From contig CM026401.1 of assembly GCA_014843695.1 (NCBI GenBank), positions 29,909,510 to 29,973,509 on the forward strand: a DNA stretch of 64,000 nt, written 5' to 3'. The position numbers were made by a program, and so were the translations under genes. The notes under the pieces were generated by a model that searched no databases, was not told the DNA's origin, and saw nothing but the letters and a program-made list of their open reading frames with translations. This document shows positions 1-12,991 of this stretch, in pieces; the first letter of the stretch is position 1; each line of letters starts with the position of its first letter. This DNA is from Archivesica marissinica. Its lineage: Eukaryota; Mollusca; Bivalvia; Venerida; Vesicomyidae.

Positions 1-11
1 AGTTTGGTTTT

Positions 12-75
12 ATCATGCTATTTCAAAGACGCTTGGGGACTGGACAAATGTTTTCGGGTTCAAACCCACAACACT
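12..75 (+). repeat. Low-copy dispersed repeat with a tRNA B-box-like end
   Basis: The segment shares the words 'agacgcttgggg' and 'ggttcaaacc' in the same order and spacing with 42415-42487. The GGTTCAAACC end resembles an RNA polymerase III B box, so it may be a worn tRNA-derived SINE head, but no tRNA fold was worked out. Only two copies were seen in the window. Confidence 0.35.
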
Positions 76-351
76 AAAAAAACGCTGGAGGTGAGGCGGG
101 GTGAACCCGAAAACATGTGTCCAGATCCCAAACGTGTGTGGACTATTTGACTAATTAAATACAAGACCACTGCGTGTGTACACTTGATTAGTTATTATTC
201 TTGTTTTATATATCTGGGGAAATGGATTAACATGTATTCCAGCGCGACCGAATTATCTTGTAAATATAATATTTAAGTAAATAATATTGATTTTTATATT
301 CGCAAATATATTGCTGATAAATATGCAGTCATTTCAAAATGTATTTTTTGT

Positions 352-578
352 AATAACATTTATTTTAGCTCGATTACGAAATAAGTTCTTACAACTTATA
401 TAAATCGCTGTCGAGACCTCATTCCTGATGGAACCCGTCGCAACGAGGGAGAGAGAAGAGGCAATGGGGAATTTAAATGACATGCATAATGGCACAATCG
501 TTTACGGCTCCAGCGGGGCGCCAACTCAGGGCATTTCGCACCTGAAGCGAACGCCCTACCACTGCGCTATCACGACTT
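352..578 (-). repeat. SINE-B copy (tRNA-derived SINE), near full length
   Basis: Read on the minus strand it has a tRNA-like head (GTCGTGATAGCGCAGTGG, then a B-box region that is damaged here). The body contains the word TGCCCTTAGGCAAGGC in the family, here diverged. The tail ends GTTTCGCAATCGAGCTAAAA in the family. Other copies lie at 22414-22636, 34236-34468, 41292-41512 and 42678-42857, and seven tail fragments sit in the 45-53 kb array. This copy carries many substitutions and no clear target-site duplication. It is a non-coding retroposon that would depend on a partner LINE for mobility. Confidence 0.8.
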
Positions 579-1865
579 CTAGTATTAGAAGACTGCATAG
601 ATAATATATAATATAAATAATTATATATTATACCTCTATATATTGTGTATTGTGTGTAAATTGCAGTACCTCACGGGTTATATCGATCTATTGATATTTG
701 AAATGAAGGTTATATCTGTCTATCAACTGTCTATCATTCGCGTGAAACCAACCGACTCCGACAAGATACTGTATTTTATATTTTTTCATTCAATATTCCC
801 GCCAAAATGTGCTGATGTTTATTGAAATATTTCGTTTAACCGCAAACCAAAACGAGATTCTTTGTCACAATGTCTGTGGTTGGTCGGGATACATTTGTCA
901 CAATGTCTGTGGTTGGTAGGGATACATTTGCGTCGTACATTTATATATCTCTTTCTTTGTCCACACCTGAAATATAAATGCAACTTCTGCTATATAGTGA
1001 AGTTCTCCAAATGTGTACTTTAGAGCGATTTCAGTAACGACATGCTACTTTATAAGACGATTCGATAGTATTAGAGAATGATTTCGTTGAGATAGTTCAT
1101 TCAGTTTGCCTAGATAGATATTATACGTTTTCGGGGTAATCAGCGGATGCATTGTTTCCGTCAAAACAACTTCTTGGGTATTCTTATGGCTTCGGGTGTA
1201 TGGATTTTACAAAACACGTGACAACAACGTGTGGAACTACTTTTTTGTGAGCACAGGTATGTAGCATTATGTTATAGTAGCAGTATTGTTGTTTGCTTGC
1301 GTGTTTTTTTTTAATTATCTACATAATATAATTATATACATGCAATATTTAAGATTTATTGTTTCTTAGAATTGTGGTGTGAAGAAAAACAATGCTTGCC
1401 TGTTTATTCGTGTTGAAAACCGTTATTACCGAAAAAAAAAACCCAATAAATTCGTGCTAATTTTAAATGTTTAGAATAAAAGCTCACTAAAATGTCAATT
1501 CCCGAGTATTTTTTGGTTTTGAGTATAGAGAGAAGTCGTGACTGTTTGAATATATAATCTATAGAAGCATGTATAGGAATAATCTATACACGCTAGGGAC
1601 TTATAAAATAACATTGCTCTCATTTTATCACTACAAGTTTCATTCACATTTATATTCATCTATGATCAGCAAATGTTAATTTTGCTACATTATTTTTGTT
1701 ACACTTTTTCTTAGCTAAAAATATGGAAATTCATTCGCAAGACACAAACATTTAAAAAACTTTAGCTTTAACTTTAATAATGTATGTAGTTAAAACTGTC
1801 ACATCTGGGGTTTCATCCTGCCAAATATGGAAAACCAAACCTGTAAGACATATGTTAGGCATTAG
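579..1865. other. AT-rich unique DNA, no gene seen
   Basis: No supported gene, RNA or mobile element. The 60-codon frame near 643 shows no family resemblance. A two-copy 33-bp duplication (861-893 and 894-926, containing 'cacaatgtctgtggttggt') is the only local structure. Confidence 0.6.
861..926. repeat. Two-copy 33-bp tandem duplication
   Basis: Two adjacent 33-bp units both contain 'tttgtcacaatgtctgtggt' and differ by a single substitution in the 'ggtcggg/ggtaggg' word. It looks like a young local duplication with no further copies. Confidence 0.8.
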
Positions 1866-3177
1866 GATATATCCATATTGTATACAGGTGTACATAGATA
1901 TATCCATATTGTATACACGTGTACATAGATATATCCATATTGTATACACGTGTACGTAGATATATCCATATTGTATACACGTGTACATAGATATATCCAT
2001 ATTGTATACACGTGTACATAGATATATCCATATTGTATACACGTGTACGTAGATATATCCATATTGTATACACGTGTACGTAGATATATCCATATTGTAT
2101 ACACGTGTACGTAGATATATCCATATTGTATACACGTGTACGTAGATATATCCATATTGTATACACGTGTACGTAGATATATCCATATTGTATACACGTG
2201 TAAATAGATATATCCATATTGTATACACGTGTACATAGATATATCCATATTGATACACGTGTACATAGATATATCCATTTGTATACACGTGTACATAGAT
2301 ATATCCATACTGTATACACGTGTACATAGATATATCCATATTGTATACACGTGTACGTAGAAATATCCATATTGTATACACGTGTACATAGATATATCCA
2401 TATTGTATACACCGTACGTAGAATCCATTGATCGGAATAGATATATCCATATGTATAACGTGTACGAATAACAAGTACACTGTACATAGGTGTACATAGA
2501 ATATCCATATTGTATACAGTGTACATAGATATATCCATATTGTATACACGTGTACATAGATATATCCATATTGTATACACGTGTACGTGATATATCCATA
2601 TTGTATACACGTGTACATAGATATATCCATATTGTATACACGTGTACATAGATATATCCATATTGTATACACGTGTACATAGATATATCCATATTGTATA
2701 CACGTGTACATAGATATATCCATATTGTATACACGTGTACATAGATATATCCATATTGTATACACGTGTACATAGATATATCCATACTGTATACACGTGT
2801 ACATAGATATATCCATATTGTATACACGTGTACATAGATATATCCATATTGTATACACGTGTACATAGATATATCCATATTGTATACACGTGTACATAGA
2901 TATATCCATACTGTATACACGTGTACATAGATATATCCATATTGTATACACGTGTACATAGATATATCCATATTGTATACACGTGTACATAGATATATCC
3001 ATATTGTATACACGTGTACATAGATATATCCATACTGTATACACGTGTACATAGATATATCCATATTGTATACACGTGTACATAGATATATCCATATTGT
3101 ATACACGTGTACATAGATATATCCATATTGTATACACGTGTACATAGATATATCCATACTGTATACACGTGTACATA
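1866..3177. repeat. Minisatellite, 31-bp unit, about 42 copies
   Basis: The unit joins 'atatatccatatt' to 'gtatacacgtgtacatag'. Its second half is an 18-nt alternating purine-pyrimidine run that contains the 10-bp palindrome TACACGTGTA. Two subfamilies differ at gtacATag versus gtacGTag; the GT form is confined to the first third. Units between about 2250 and 2520 carry clustered one- to few-base deletions. Since 31 is not a multiple of 3 and the triple unit (93 nt) lacks stops on the minus strand, all three minus frames stay open for 430 to 514 codons. Those frames are artefacts of the repeat. Confidence 0.97.
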
Positions 3178-3608
3178 TGCACTAAGATGTGCGTCGTGCA
3201 ACAAAGGTACCATTTGCAACTTGGTACAGTTTTTGCACCAACATTATTACACAAAATGCTGCGGAGCTGATAAATAGTGCACCAAATGTACCTCATGGAA
3301 TAGCTTCAACACTTGATGATCACGTACATTTCAGAAGAATGTATGCTTTATTATCGTTTTATTATTATCAAAGAGCACATTATTGCCGACTTAATATACG
3401 AGAGCAGACAATACATCTCTGGTCTTACTTCTGCGCAATTCTTGCAGATTTTGGGGTTTAGCGTCGCACAAATAGCTTAGGTCATATGGCGACTCTCCAA
3501 TTGTATATTAGTGGTGGAAAAAACACCGGCTGCCATTCACTCGAGCGGTATTTCAGACACGGACGGGCATCCGGTTAGTAGGTTAGAAACCCTAATGAAG
3601 AATGTCCT
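3178..3608. other. Unique DNA next to the 31-bp array, no gene recognised
   Basis: A 90-codon open frame (3189-3461, plus strand) begins 12 bases after the array. Its protein resembles no family I know and has no clear start context, so it is not called as a gene. Confidence 0.5.
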
Positions 3609-3752
3609 GTGTGTGTTTTACGTTTATTTATCGTCGCTACCGGTTACCCATATGAGCGACGCCTCCTGAAGAGATTAGTTATTTTAGATTGTTGGAGGAT
3701 AGTGCAATGATACAGACAGATACCCATTCCAGAGTTGTCATCTGGTTCTGTA
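3609..3752 (-). repeat. SINE-A copy, 3' part only
   Basis: Reverse-complement match to the SINE-A tail: GTTTTACGTTTATTTATCG, ACCGGTTRCCCATATGAGCG, CGCCTCCTGAAGAGATTAG, then GATAGTGCAATGATACAGAC. The match fades at about 3735-3752, where LINE-derived sequence begins. The tRNA-like head is missing. Junction with the neighbouring LINE fragment suggests nested or adjacent insertion. Confidence 0.85.
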
Positions 3753-4069
3753 TACAGTCCTCTATACACATGTACAAAGCATCACACGGAACTGCTCCAG
3801 AATACTTAAAATCGTCCTTCCCTTTTACTTCTCATATACATCCTATATTTCTCAGATTAACCTCAGATTAACAGTTATACACACCAAGATCAAACTGTGA
3901 ATTATTTCGTAATACATTTGCATTTTCAGGATCATCTATTTGGAATTCATTGCCTTACTCGGTTCATAACGCTCCAACTATCCAACAATTCAAATTTCTC
4001 TATACGTCAGGTGAAACATTAACAATACATGCACACCCTCACATATTCTACTATTATTACTTCAGATGA
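3753..4069 (+). pseudogene. LINE (non-LTR retrotransposon) reverse-transcriptase C-terminal remnant
   Basis: In one frame the translation reads IHMYKASHGTAPEYL, then after a premature TAA at 3869-3871 continues in the same frame with TPRSNCELF, FAFSGSSIWNSLP and APTIQQFKFL, and stops at TGA 4067-4069. This order (KALHG-aPeYL, PR motif, FsfsGp.lWNSLP, FK..L) is the conserved tail after the reverse-transcriptase domain of many animal CR1/L2/jockey-like LINEs. The catalytic fingers and palm, the YXDD motif and the endonuclease are absent, so this is a 5'-truncated dead copy. An 11-bp word (ctcagattaac) is duplicated at the premature stop. What is seen is the motif order and the stop; the clade is not resolved. 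Confidence 0.8.
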
Positions 4070-4530
4070 TATTGTACACAGTCTTTAGCACATGTGTACA
4101 TTACCATTGCTGTATTTACTAGATTCTGAGAATGAATGTCTTAAAACTGATTTCATACTTATTTCCAAGATACCCCTATAAATCATATCTGCACATTGTT
4201 ACATAGATTTATTGTCATTATAATAATATGTTCATTCCCGTTTTCTACTCTACTAGCCAATTCCATATATCATCATATTCCATATATCATCGTATTCCAT
4301 AGCATATTATATGTAGTTTCTCTACTTTACAGCTTTTAACAATACTATATAATTGCAAATATGTAATAGTCCTATCTTTTGCATTTGAGTTGTATATATG
4401 GTCGACTAACTCTTGTTAAATGAGTTATATCGTAAAATAAAGTCTTTATTATTATTATTATTATTGTTATATTATTATTACGATTATTATTATTTATTAT
4501 TATTAATATTATTATTATTATTAATATTAT
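4070..4530 (+). mobile_element. LINE 3' untranslated region with TTA-repeat tail
   Basis: It follows the reverse-transcriptase remnant in the same orientation. It ends in 'cgtaaaataaagtcttta' and then an irregular (TTA)n tract at about 4437-4530. A polyadenylation-like AATAAA followed by a simple trinucleotide tail is typical of CR1/L2-type LINE 3' ends. No target-site duplication was found, because the 5' end abuts a SINE-A fragment. Confidence 0.6.
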
Positions 4531-5019
4531 TTATTCATTTCATTTTCTTCCAATGTTTCTGAATGTCGCATGGCACCGGCTATAATTTAAGTGCATTAAA
4601 ATATTGAATGTTTGAAAGACTGATTTTGTAAATAAAGTCGTTTTAGAATTTGTGACAGCCATTTTGAACATAAATTTGAAACATCTATACTAATATACAT
4701 GCACATTTGATGCGCGACATAAGCGATATTTTACAACGCTGAGCATAATTATATGACATTTACGCAATAAGTTGTTATTGAAAATAATAAACTTGCTCTA
4801 GAGTGTGTATTGTGCTGAACCCGTGACTGTCACGCATATATCACGCCGACTTTCCCTCCCACGCAGTTGTTCAAGGACAAACACACATCAATATATTACT
4901 GATTTATCCTTGTCTAATATACAGAATCTGGTATAATTAGTACAGTATTAGTCCGAAGCATGGAAGTCTGCTATTAGCAGACGATTTAGAAGACAGAACG
5001 TCCGTTGCGGGCATAATCA
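4531..5019. other. AT-rich unique DNA, nothing recognised
   Basis: No open frame of note, no repeat shared with the rest of the window. Confidence 0.5.
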
Positions 5020-5283
5020 ACTATTTAATTGGACGTTGTTGCGGGTCGCAGGTTCGATCCACGTCTGAGCCTAATAAAATTAACAGTCTTTCAAATGGGA
5101 CATTAAACCGAGGTATCGTGTCGGTGCTGTACACCGTGCACGTAAAAGAACACGAGGAGACTCTGGAATGGGTCTATGTCTGTATCATTGCATTATCCTC
5201 CAAAAACCTAAAATGACTAATCTCTACAGGAGGTGTCGCTCATATGGGCAACCGGTAGCGACGATAAATAAGTGTAAAACAAG
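5020..5283 (+). repeat. SINE-A copy with a badly diverged tRNA-like head
   Basis: The B box GGTTCGATCC and the whole body are recognisable (CTTTCAAATGGGACATTAAA, GTGTCGGTGCTGTACACCG, CATATGGGCAACCGGTAGCG), ending 'gataaataagtgtaaaac'. The A-box half of the head (5020-5050) is replaced or heavily mutated compared with the 7750 copy. No target-site duplication was found. Confidence 0.85.
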
Positions 5284-6717
5284 GGTTAATATATACTGCA
5301 ATTCAGTTTTGGATTAGGAATACTTTGGCTAGTATAACAATGCAAATATATAGTATGTTATTTTGATTTGATAATATTGTATTGCTCTATATACATGTAT
5401 ATAACAATAACAATCGTTGTACAAATATACATTTAGCAAATGGGTTGGGCAACAAGTTCTAACAACATTAGTGATTGGCCCTCCCCATAAAATAAATTAA
5501 GAACAACAGAATGTAAGTGGCGTAGTTAGTGATGAAAACATGTACATATTGCATTTTACTAGATTTAATATAGTTAGTCTGTGAATTTCCAAAGGAATGT
5601 GCTAGTTTTCTCAATCCACTGTCCGGTTTCCCAAGAAAATGCACCACGGGACCAAGCCCAAACCCGACTGAAAAGCGAGAACATATTGGAGAGTTACAAA
5701 CTCAAATAGCGTAAGCATATATTAACTAATATATAGCATGCTATACCAATATAACTATAAGACCCTGGGGATCGGTGTCAAGAAATAATCAACAAGATAC
5801 ATGTTCATCTTGAAACATAAAGCCCATTAATATATAAAATGCGGTGAACGAATTGTGAAATTCACACTAATAAAAGACTTAAGAAGCTATGCCAGTTGGT
5901 TATCTGAAATATAAAATTATGTAGGCGGCCATTTTCGATTAACCAAGTATTTTACCAAAAAAATCAAATCTACTGATTTTGTCAACACATATATTTAATT
6001 TAGCATTTGCATCAATAGTTGCTTGTGTTATATGTATATTGTTTAGCAAGTTTACTTAGGTTTGTGCTAACATGGTGTCAACTTGTATGTAATTATGACG
6101 TAATAGCTACCCACACATATTCAAAATGGCAGCCATTTTGGACAATATTTCAAGTTTTCAAATTCACATATCTGCTTATATTTGTGGGTAGCGATTTTTG
6201 TTCTCAGCGTTACTTGAGTTGTGCTTACTAGTGTACCAACAGATTTTCCTTTAACTTCAATAACATATTTAGCTTTTGTGTTCAGCGACTTAAATATGAT
6301 ATTGAACATATTCACACGCATTTATATATATTTACAGTATAATCTTTATTCAGTGTACGATTGCGAAACAAGCTTTAGCACTGAAAATAATGAATCTTTA
6401 TTTTGAAGTCTTTATATATATTACGGATTATAAATTTATACAAATATATAAGTCCAATGATTCTTGTTAATATATATATATATATGAAACGAGTGCTAGC
6501 CGTTTCATTTTTGAATACAACACGATTCTGCTACTTATCACTTTATTCCTCACACACACTTACTGCTATACAAACTCTATCCCAAATAATGCAATGCGAG
6601 AGTATATATATGGTAGGTATGCTCCTTCTGAACTAATATGCCTGTACATCATGAAAACATGATGATACTAAAGAAAACAGGTATGTACATAGACAATGGA
6701 AGGATCTCTTGGACGGA
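5284..6717. other. AT-rich DNA, several short open frames, no gene supported
   Basis: Frames of 60-77 codons at 6019-6636 overlap each other on both strands, as expected by chance in AT-rich DNA. A short (AT)n tract lies at 6469-6484. Nothing here matches a known family or another part of the window. Confidence 0.55.
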
Positions 6718-6798
6718 GCCATCCATGGAAGGAGCAATCCACAGAAGGAGCAGTCCATGGAAGGAGCAATCCATGGAAGGAGTAATCCATAGGAGTAA
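6718..6798. repeat. Small degenerate minisatellite, about 16-bp unit
   Basis: Five to six imperfect copies of 'atggaaggagcaatcc', with variants 'acagaaggagcagtcc' and 'atggaaggagtaatcc'. The G/A-rich style is like the degenerate repeat at 55540-56345. Confidence 0.8.
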
Positions 6799-7042
6799 AC
6801 AGGACTTGTAAATACATGACCGAATCGCGGGGATCAGACTTCAATCAAGCCCTGCGAAATACATCAAATACCAATTTCGCTACATATATGTGTATATAAA
6901 TCTATTTGAAAGAACATTGTTATATGAACAGAACATACGTTTATTCATGATGCATACATACGTACACAATCATACTATATACATACAATTATATACAAAT
7001 AAACAAGTGATAAATAAAGTTATCGTATTGCTACTGTATTCT

Positions 7043-7423
7043 AATGAGAGACATCGATCAGTTACCGCCCCTGAATACTCACTAAAAGTAAATAGGTCAT
7101 ATTACGTGTTTTCCTCTGTTTTTATCGTTATTTCCTTTGCACAACATGCTAGCAATTTTATTCCACTATCGATTCGTATGATTATTAAATTACTATATCT
7201 CGATAGATCTCCATCAGTATATAAAAGGGTACTTATTTGTAAAATAATGCTATCAGTTAATTAACACGATTTGGATAAAATCACATTTTTCATACCGCAA
7301 CATCTGGTTAGGGAACAACAGTAAAAACAAAGGATTCTAACTAAAAGGACCTATTCACATTTTGGAATAAACCAGACTTTATCAGCCAAGGGAGGTGATA
7401 GCAAATTAGAGATGTCTCTCATT
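7043..7423 (-). mobile_element. MITE-1 copy (non-autonomous DNA transposon)
   Basis: It starts AATGAGAGACATC and ends GATGTCTCTCATT, an inverted terminal pair. The interior matches 28397-28735, 28767-29148 and 57382-57764, inverted: 'caacatctggttaggg', 'cctattcacattttggaat', 'ttgcacaacatgctag'. At about 381 bp with no transposase it fits a MITE. The 124-codon frame over it (6890-7264) is accidental. The superfamily is not decided, because the flanks give no consistent target-site duplication. Confidence 0.85.
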
Positions 7424-7737
7424 TAATATAGAGGATGAACATTCTAGTTGGTGTTTTGGTGTAAGTAAGAAGATAAAGCAGTCAGTATGGAGTTCATAAT
7501 TGTATTGTTTAAAGTAGTCTTAAGAAACATGGAGCCAAATTTAACAACACATTTCTATTATCACTGTTCATTAAAATGCATGCATGATTGGCCTCATGTA
7601 GTAGTACTTGTTAATGCGTTCGTTCCTAACACGGACACATTAAAATAAAATGATACTCATCTTCAATGTCTCTAACATTGCAGCATTGACACGTAATTGG
7701 TTGACTGCATTATAGTATATTTGTTACTACGTCTGCT

Positions 7738-7749
7738 CGTGTTTTGTAA
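7738..7749 (+). other. Target-site duplication, left copy (SINE-A at 7750)
   Basis: 'cgtgttttgtaa' is repeated exactly at 8041-8052 on the other side of the SINE. Confidence 0.93.
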
Positions 7750-8040
7750 CAGACGGATCTGTAGTCCAGTGGTAACACGCTGGACTGGTAATCCAGGGAT
7801 CGCAGGTTCGATCACCCGACTGACGCTAATAAAGTTAACAGTCTTTCAGGTGTGACGTTAAACGGAGATCTCGTGTCGGTGCTTTACACCGTGCACGTAA
7901 AAGAACCAGAGGAGACACTGGAATGGGTCTCTGTCTGAATCATTGCACTATCCTCCAACAATCTAAAATTATTAATCTCTTCAGGAGGGACGGCTCATAT
8001 GGGCAACCGGTAGCGAGGATAAATAAACATAAAACACACA
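7750..8040 (+). repeat. SINE-A, full-length copy with 12-bp target-site duplication
   Basis: The reference copy for this family. The tRNA-like head (7751-7825) has A box 'tagtccagtgg' and B box 'ggttcgatc'. Its anticodon arm CTGGA-CTGGTAA-TCCAG places GGT at the anticodon, as in tRNA-Thr. The body carries 'cgtgtcggtgctttacaccg', and the tail ends 'taaacataaaacacacac'. The direct repeat 'cgtgttttgtaa' occurs at 7738-7749 and 8041-8052, which marks the exact insertion boundaries. Such elements are transcribed by RNA polymerase III from the internal boxes and copied by a LINE reverse transcriptase. Confidence 0.95.
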
Positions 8041-8230
8041 CGTGTTTTGTAAAGGTTCAGTGCTTACCGTGATATGTCACCATTGTTGTCGTGCCACAGA
8101 ATAATTTATAAGCTTTGTAATGATCAGAAAGGCGAATATAACATTAATCCTGTGGCTCGTCCCTCTAAATGTACGTCTTTTTCTTGACTGCTGATCTATG
8201 AAATGAATACACGTTTCTGAATACGTTAAA

Positions 8231-9033
<803 letters not shown>

Positions 9034-12000
9034 AGTACGACTAGTGGTCACAATACATTAACGACTCACACATACAGAGAGTACGACTAGTGTCATGATA
9101 CATTAACGACTCACACATACAGAGAGTACGACTAGTGTCATGATACATTAACGACTCACAGATACAGATAGTACGACTAGTGTCAGGATACATTAACGAC
9201 TCACAGATACAGATAGTACGACTAGTGTCAGGATACATTAACGACTCACACATACAGAGAGTACGACTAGTGGTCATAATATATTAACGACTCACAGATA
9301 CAGATAGTACGACTAGTGTCAGGATACATTAACGACTCACACATACAGAGAGTACGACTAGTGGTCATAATACATTAACGACTCACACATACAGAGAGTA
9401 CGACTAGTGTCGGAATACATTAACGACTCACAGATACAGAGAGTACGACTAGTGTCATGATACATTAACGACTCACACATACAGAGAGTACGACTAGTGT
9501 CAGGATACATTAACGACTCACACATACAGAGAGTACGACTAGTGTCAGGATACATTAACGACTCACACATACAGAGAGTACGACTAGTGTCAGGATACAT
9601 TAACGACTCACACATACAGATAGTACGACTAGTGTCAGGATACATTAACGACTCACACATACAGAGAGTACGACTAGTGTCAGGATACATTAACGACTCA
9701 CACATACAGAGAGTACGACTAGTGTCGGAATACATTAACGACTCACACATACAGAGAGTACGACTAGTGTCGGAATACATTAACGACTCACACATACAGA
9801 GAGTACGACTAGTGGTCAGAATACATTAACGACTCACACATACAGAGAGTACGACTAGTGTCAGGATACATTAACGACTCACACATACAGATAGTACGAC
9901 TAGTGTCGGAATACATTAACGACTCACACATACAGAGAGTACGACTAGTGGTCAGAATACATTAACGACTCACACATACAGAGAGTACGACTAGTGTCAG
10001 GATACATTAACGACTCACACATACAGATAGTACGACTAGTGTCGGAATACATTAACGACTCACACATACAGATAGTACGACTAGTGTCAGGATACATTAA
10101 CGACTCACACATACAGAGAGTACGACTAGTGTCGGAATACATTAACGACTCACACATACAGAGAGTACGACTAGTGTCATGATACATTAACGACTCACAC
10201 ATACAGAGAGTACGACTAGTGTCGGAATACATTAACGACTCACACATACAGAGAGTACGACTAGTGGTCAGAATACATTAACGACTCACACATACAGAGA
10301 GTACGACTAGTGTCGGAATACATTAACGACTCACACATACAGAGAGTACGACTAGTGTCAGGATACATTAACGACTCACAGATACAGAGTGTACGACTAG
10401 TGTCGGAATACATTAACGACTCACAGATACAGATAGTACGACTAGTGTCATAATACATTAACGACTCACACATACAGATAGTACGACTAGTGTCAGGATA
10501 CATTAACGACTCACAGATACAGATAGTACGACTAGTGTCATGATACATTAACGACTCACACATACAGATAGTACGACTAGTGTCGGAATACATTAACGAC
10601 TCACACATACAGAGAGTACGACTAGTGTCAGGATACATTAACGACTCACACATACAGAGAGTACGACTAGTGTCAGGATACATTAACGACTCACACATAC
10701 AGATAGTACGACTAGTGTCAGGATACATTAACGACTCACACATACAGAGAGTACGACTAGTGTCATGATACATTAACGACTCACACATACAGAGAGTACG
10801 ACTAGTGTCAGGATACATTAACGACTCACATATACAGAGAGTACGACTAGTGTCGGAATACATTAACGACTCACACATACAGAGAGTACGACTAGTGTCA
10901 GGATACATTAACGACTCACAGATACAGAGAGTACGACTAGTGTCGGAATACATTAACGACTCACACATACAGATAGTACGACTAGTGTCAGGATACATTA
11001 ACGACTCACACATACAGAGAATACGACTAGTGTCGGAATACATTAACGACTCACACATACAGAGAGTACGACTAGTGTCGGAATACATTAACGACTCACA
11101 CATACAGAGAGTACGACTAGTGTCAGGATACATTAACGACTCACACATACAGAGAGTACGACTAGTGTCGGAATACATTAACGACTCACACATACAGAGA
11201 GTACGACTAGTGGTCAGAATACATTAACGACTCACACATACAGAGAGTACGACTAGTGTCGGAATACATTAACGACTCACACATACAGAGAGTACGACTA
11301 GTGGTCAGAATACATTAACGACTCACACATACAGATAGTACGACTAGTGTCGGAATACATTAACGACTCACAGATACAGAGAGTACGACTAGTGTCGGAA
11401 TACATTAACGACTCACACATACAGATAGTACGACTAGTGTCGGAATACATTAACGACTCACACATACAGAGAGTACGACTAGTGTCATGATACATTAACG
11501 ACTCACACATACAGAGAGTACGACTAGTGTCAGGATACATTAACGACTCACAGATACAGATAGTACGACTAGTGTCGGAATACATTAACGACTCACACAT
11601 ACAGAGAGTACGACTAGTGTCAGGATACGTTAACGACTCACACATACAGAGAGTACGACTAGTGTCGGAATACATTAACGACTCACACATACAGAGAGTA
11701 CGACTAGTGTCAGGATACATTAACGACTCACACATACAGAGAGTACGACTAGTGTCGGAATACATTAACGACTCACACATACAGAGAGTACGACTAGTGT
11801 CGGAATACATTAACGACTCACACATACAGAGAGTACGACTAGTGTCAGGATACATTAACGACTCACACATACAGAGAGTACGACTAGTGTCGGAATACAT
11901 TAACGACTCACACATACAGAGAGTACGACTAGTGTCGGAATACATTAACGACTCACACATACAGAGAGTACGACTAGTGTCAGGATACATTAACGACTCA

Positions 12001-12936
12001 CACATACAGAGAGTACGACTAGTGTCGGAATACATTAACGACTCACACATACAGAGAGTACGACTAGTGTCGGAATACATTAACGACTCACACATACAGA
12101 GAGTACGACTAGTGTCAGGATACATTAACGACTCACACATACAGAGAGTACGACTAGTGTCGGAATACATTAACGACTCACACATACAGAGAGTACGACT
12201 AGTGTCAGGATACATTAACGACTCACACATACAGAGAGTACGACTAGTGGTCAGAATACATTAACGACTCACACATACAGAGAGTACGACTAGTGTCAGG
12301 ATACATTAACGACTCACACATACAGAGAGTACGACTAGTGTCGGAATACATTAACGACTCACACATACAGAGAGTACGACTAGTGTCAGGATACATTAAC
12401 GACTCACACATACAGAGAGTACGACTAGTGTCAGGATACATTAACGACTCACACATACAGAGAGTACGACTAGTGTCAGGATACATTAACGACTCACACA
12501 TACAGAGAGTACGACTAGTGTCAGGATACATTAACGACTCACACATACAGAGAGTACGACTAGTGTCAGGATACATTAACGACTCACACATACAGAGAGT
12601 ACGACTAGTGTCAGGATACATTAACGACTCACACATACAGAGAGTACGACTAGTGTCAGGATACATTAACGACTCACACATACAGAGAGTACGACTAGTG
12701 TCAGGATACATTAACGACTCACACATACAGAGAGTACGACTAGTGTCAGGATACATTAACGACTCACACATACAGAGAGTACGACTAGTGTCAGGATACA
12801 TTAACGACTCACACATACAGAGAGTACGACTAGTGTCAGGATACATTAACGACTCACACATACAGAGAGTACGACTAGTGGTCAGAATACATTAACGACT
12901 CACACATACAGAGAGTACGACTAGTGTCGGAATACA
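9034..12936. repeat. Satellite array, 45-bp unit, about 87 copies
   Basis: Each unit contains 'gtacgactagtgtc', one of three short variants ('aggata', 'ggaata', 'atgata'), then 'cattaacgactcacacatac' and 'agagaGta' or 'agataGta'. A 46-bp variant ('agtggtcagaata') with one extra G recurs at about 9045, 9269, 9360, 9811, 9946, 10264, 11209, 11301, 12247 and 12878. It shifts the frame and breaks the otherwise open translation. Because 45 is a multiple of 3, both strands give 15-residue peptide repeats; these are not genes. From about 11640 to 12240 the variants follow a three-unit (135-bp) pattern, while 12290-12860 is nearly uniform. Confidence 0.98.
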
Positions 12937-12991
12937 TGTGTTTGCGGACAGTGTACATGTGTTGTACATGGTGTGTTGTTCTTTCTTATCT

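Noticed and set aside
1752..3296. 514-, 454- and 431-codon minus-strand open frames
   Set aside because: They are the three frames of the same 31-bp satellite, whose triple unit happens to lack stops. The peptides are pure repeats of the unit.
3189..3461. 90-codon frame beside the 31-bp array
   Set aside because: No recognisable family, no supporting context, and the length is expected by chance over 64 kb of both strands.
7043..7264. C-terminal half of a 124-codon frame
   Set aside because: It lies inside MITE-1, and copies of the same MITE elsewhere do not keep the frame open.
7751..7825. tRNA-Thr gene
   Set aside because: The tRNA-like part is followed by the SINE-A body and tail and enclosed by a target-site duplication, so it is a SINE head. 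The same holds for the other SINE-A heads.
9041..12895. Many frames of 62-310 codons on both strands with 15-residue repeats
   Set aside because: They are translations of the 45-bp satellite, broken only where the 46-bp variant shifts the frame.
9034..12936. CRISPR-like array of short repeats
   Set aside because: The units are contiguous with no unique spacers, and the window is eukaryotic in character. The same applies to the other arrays.
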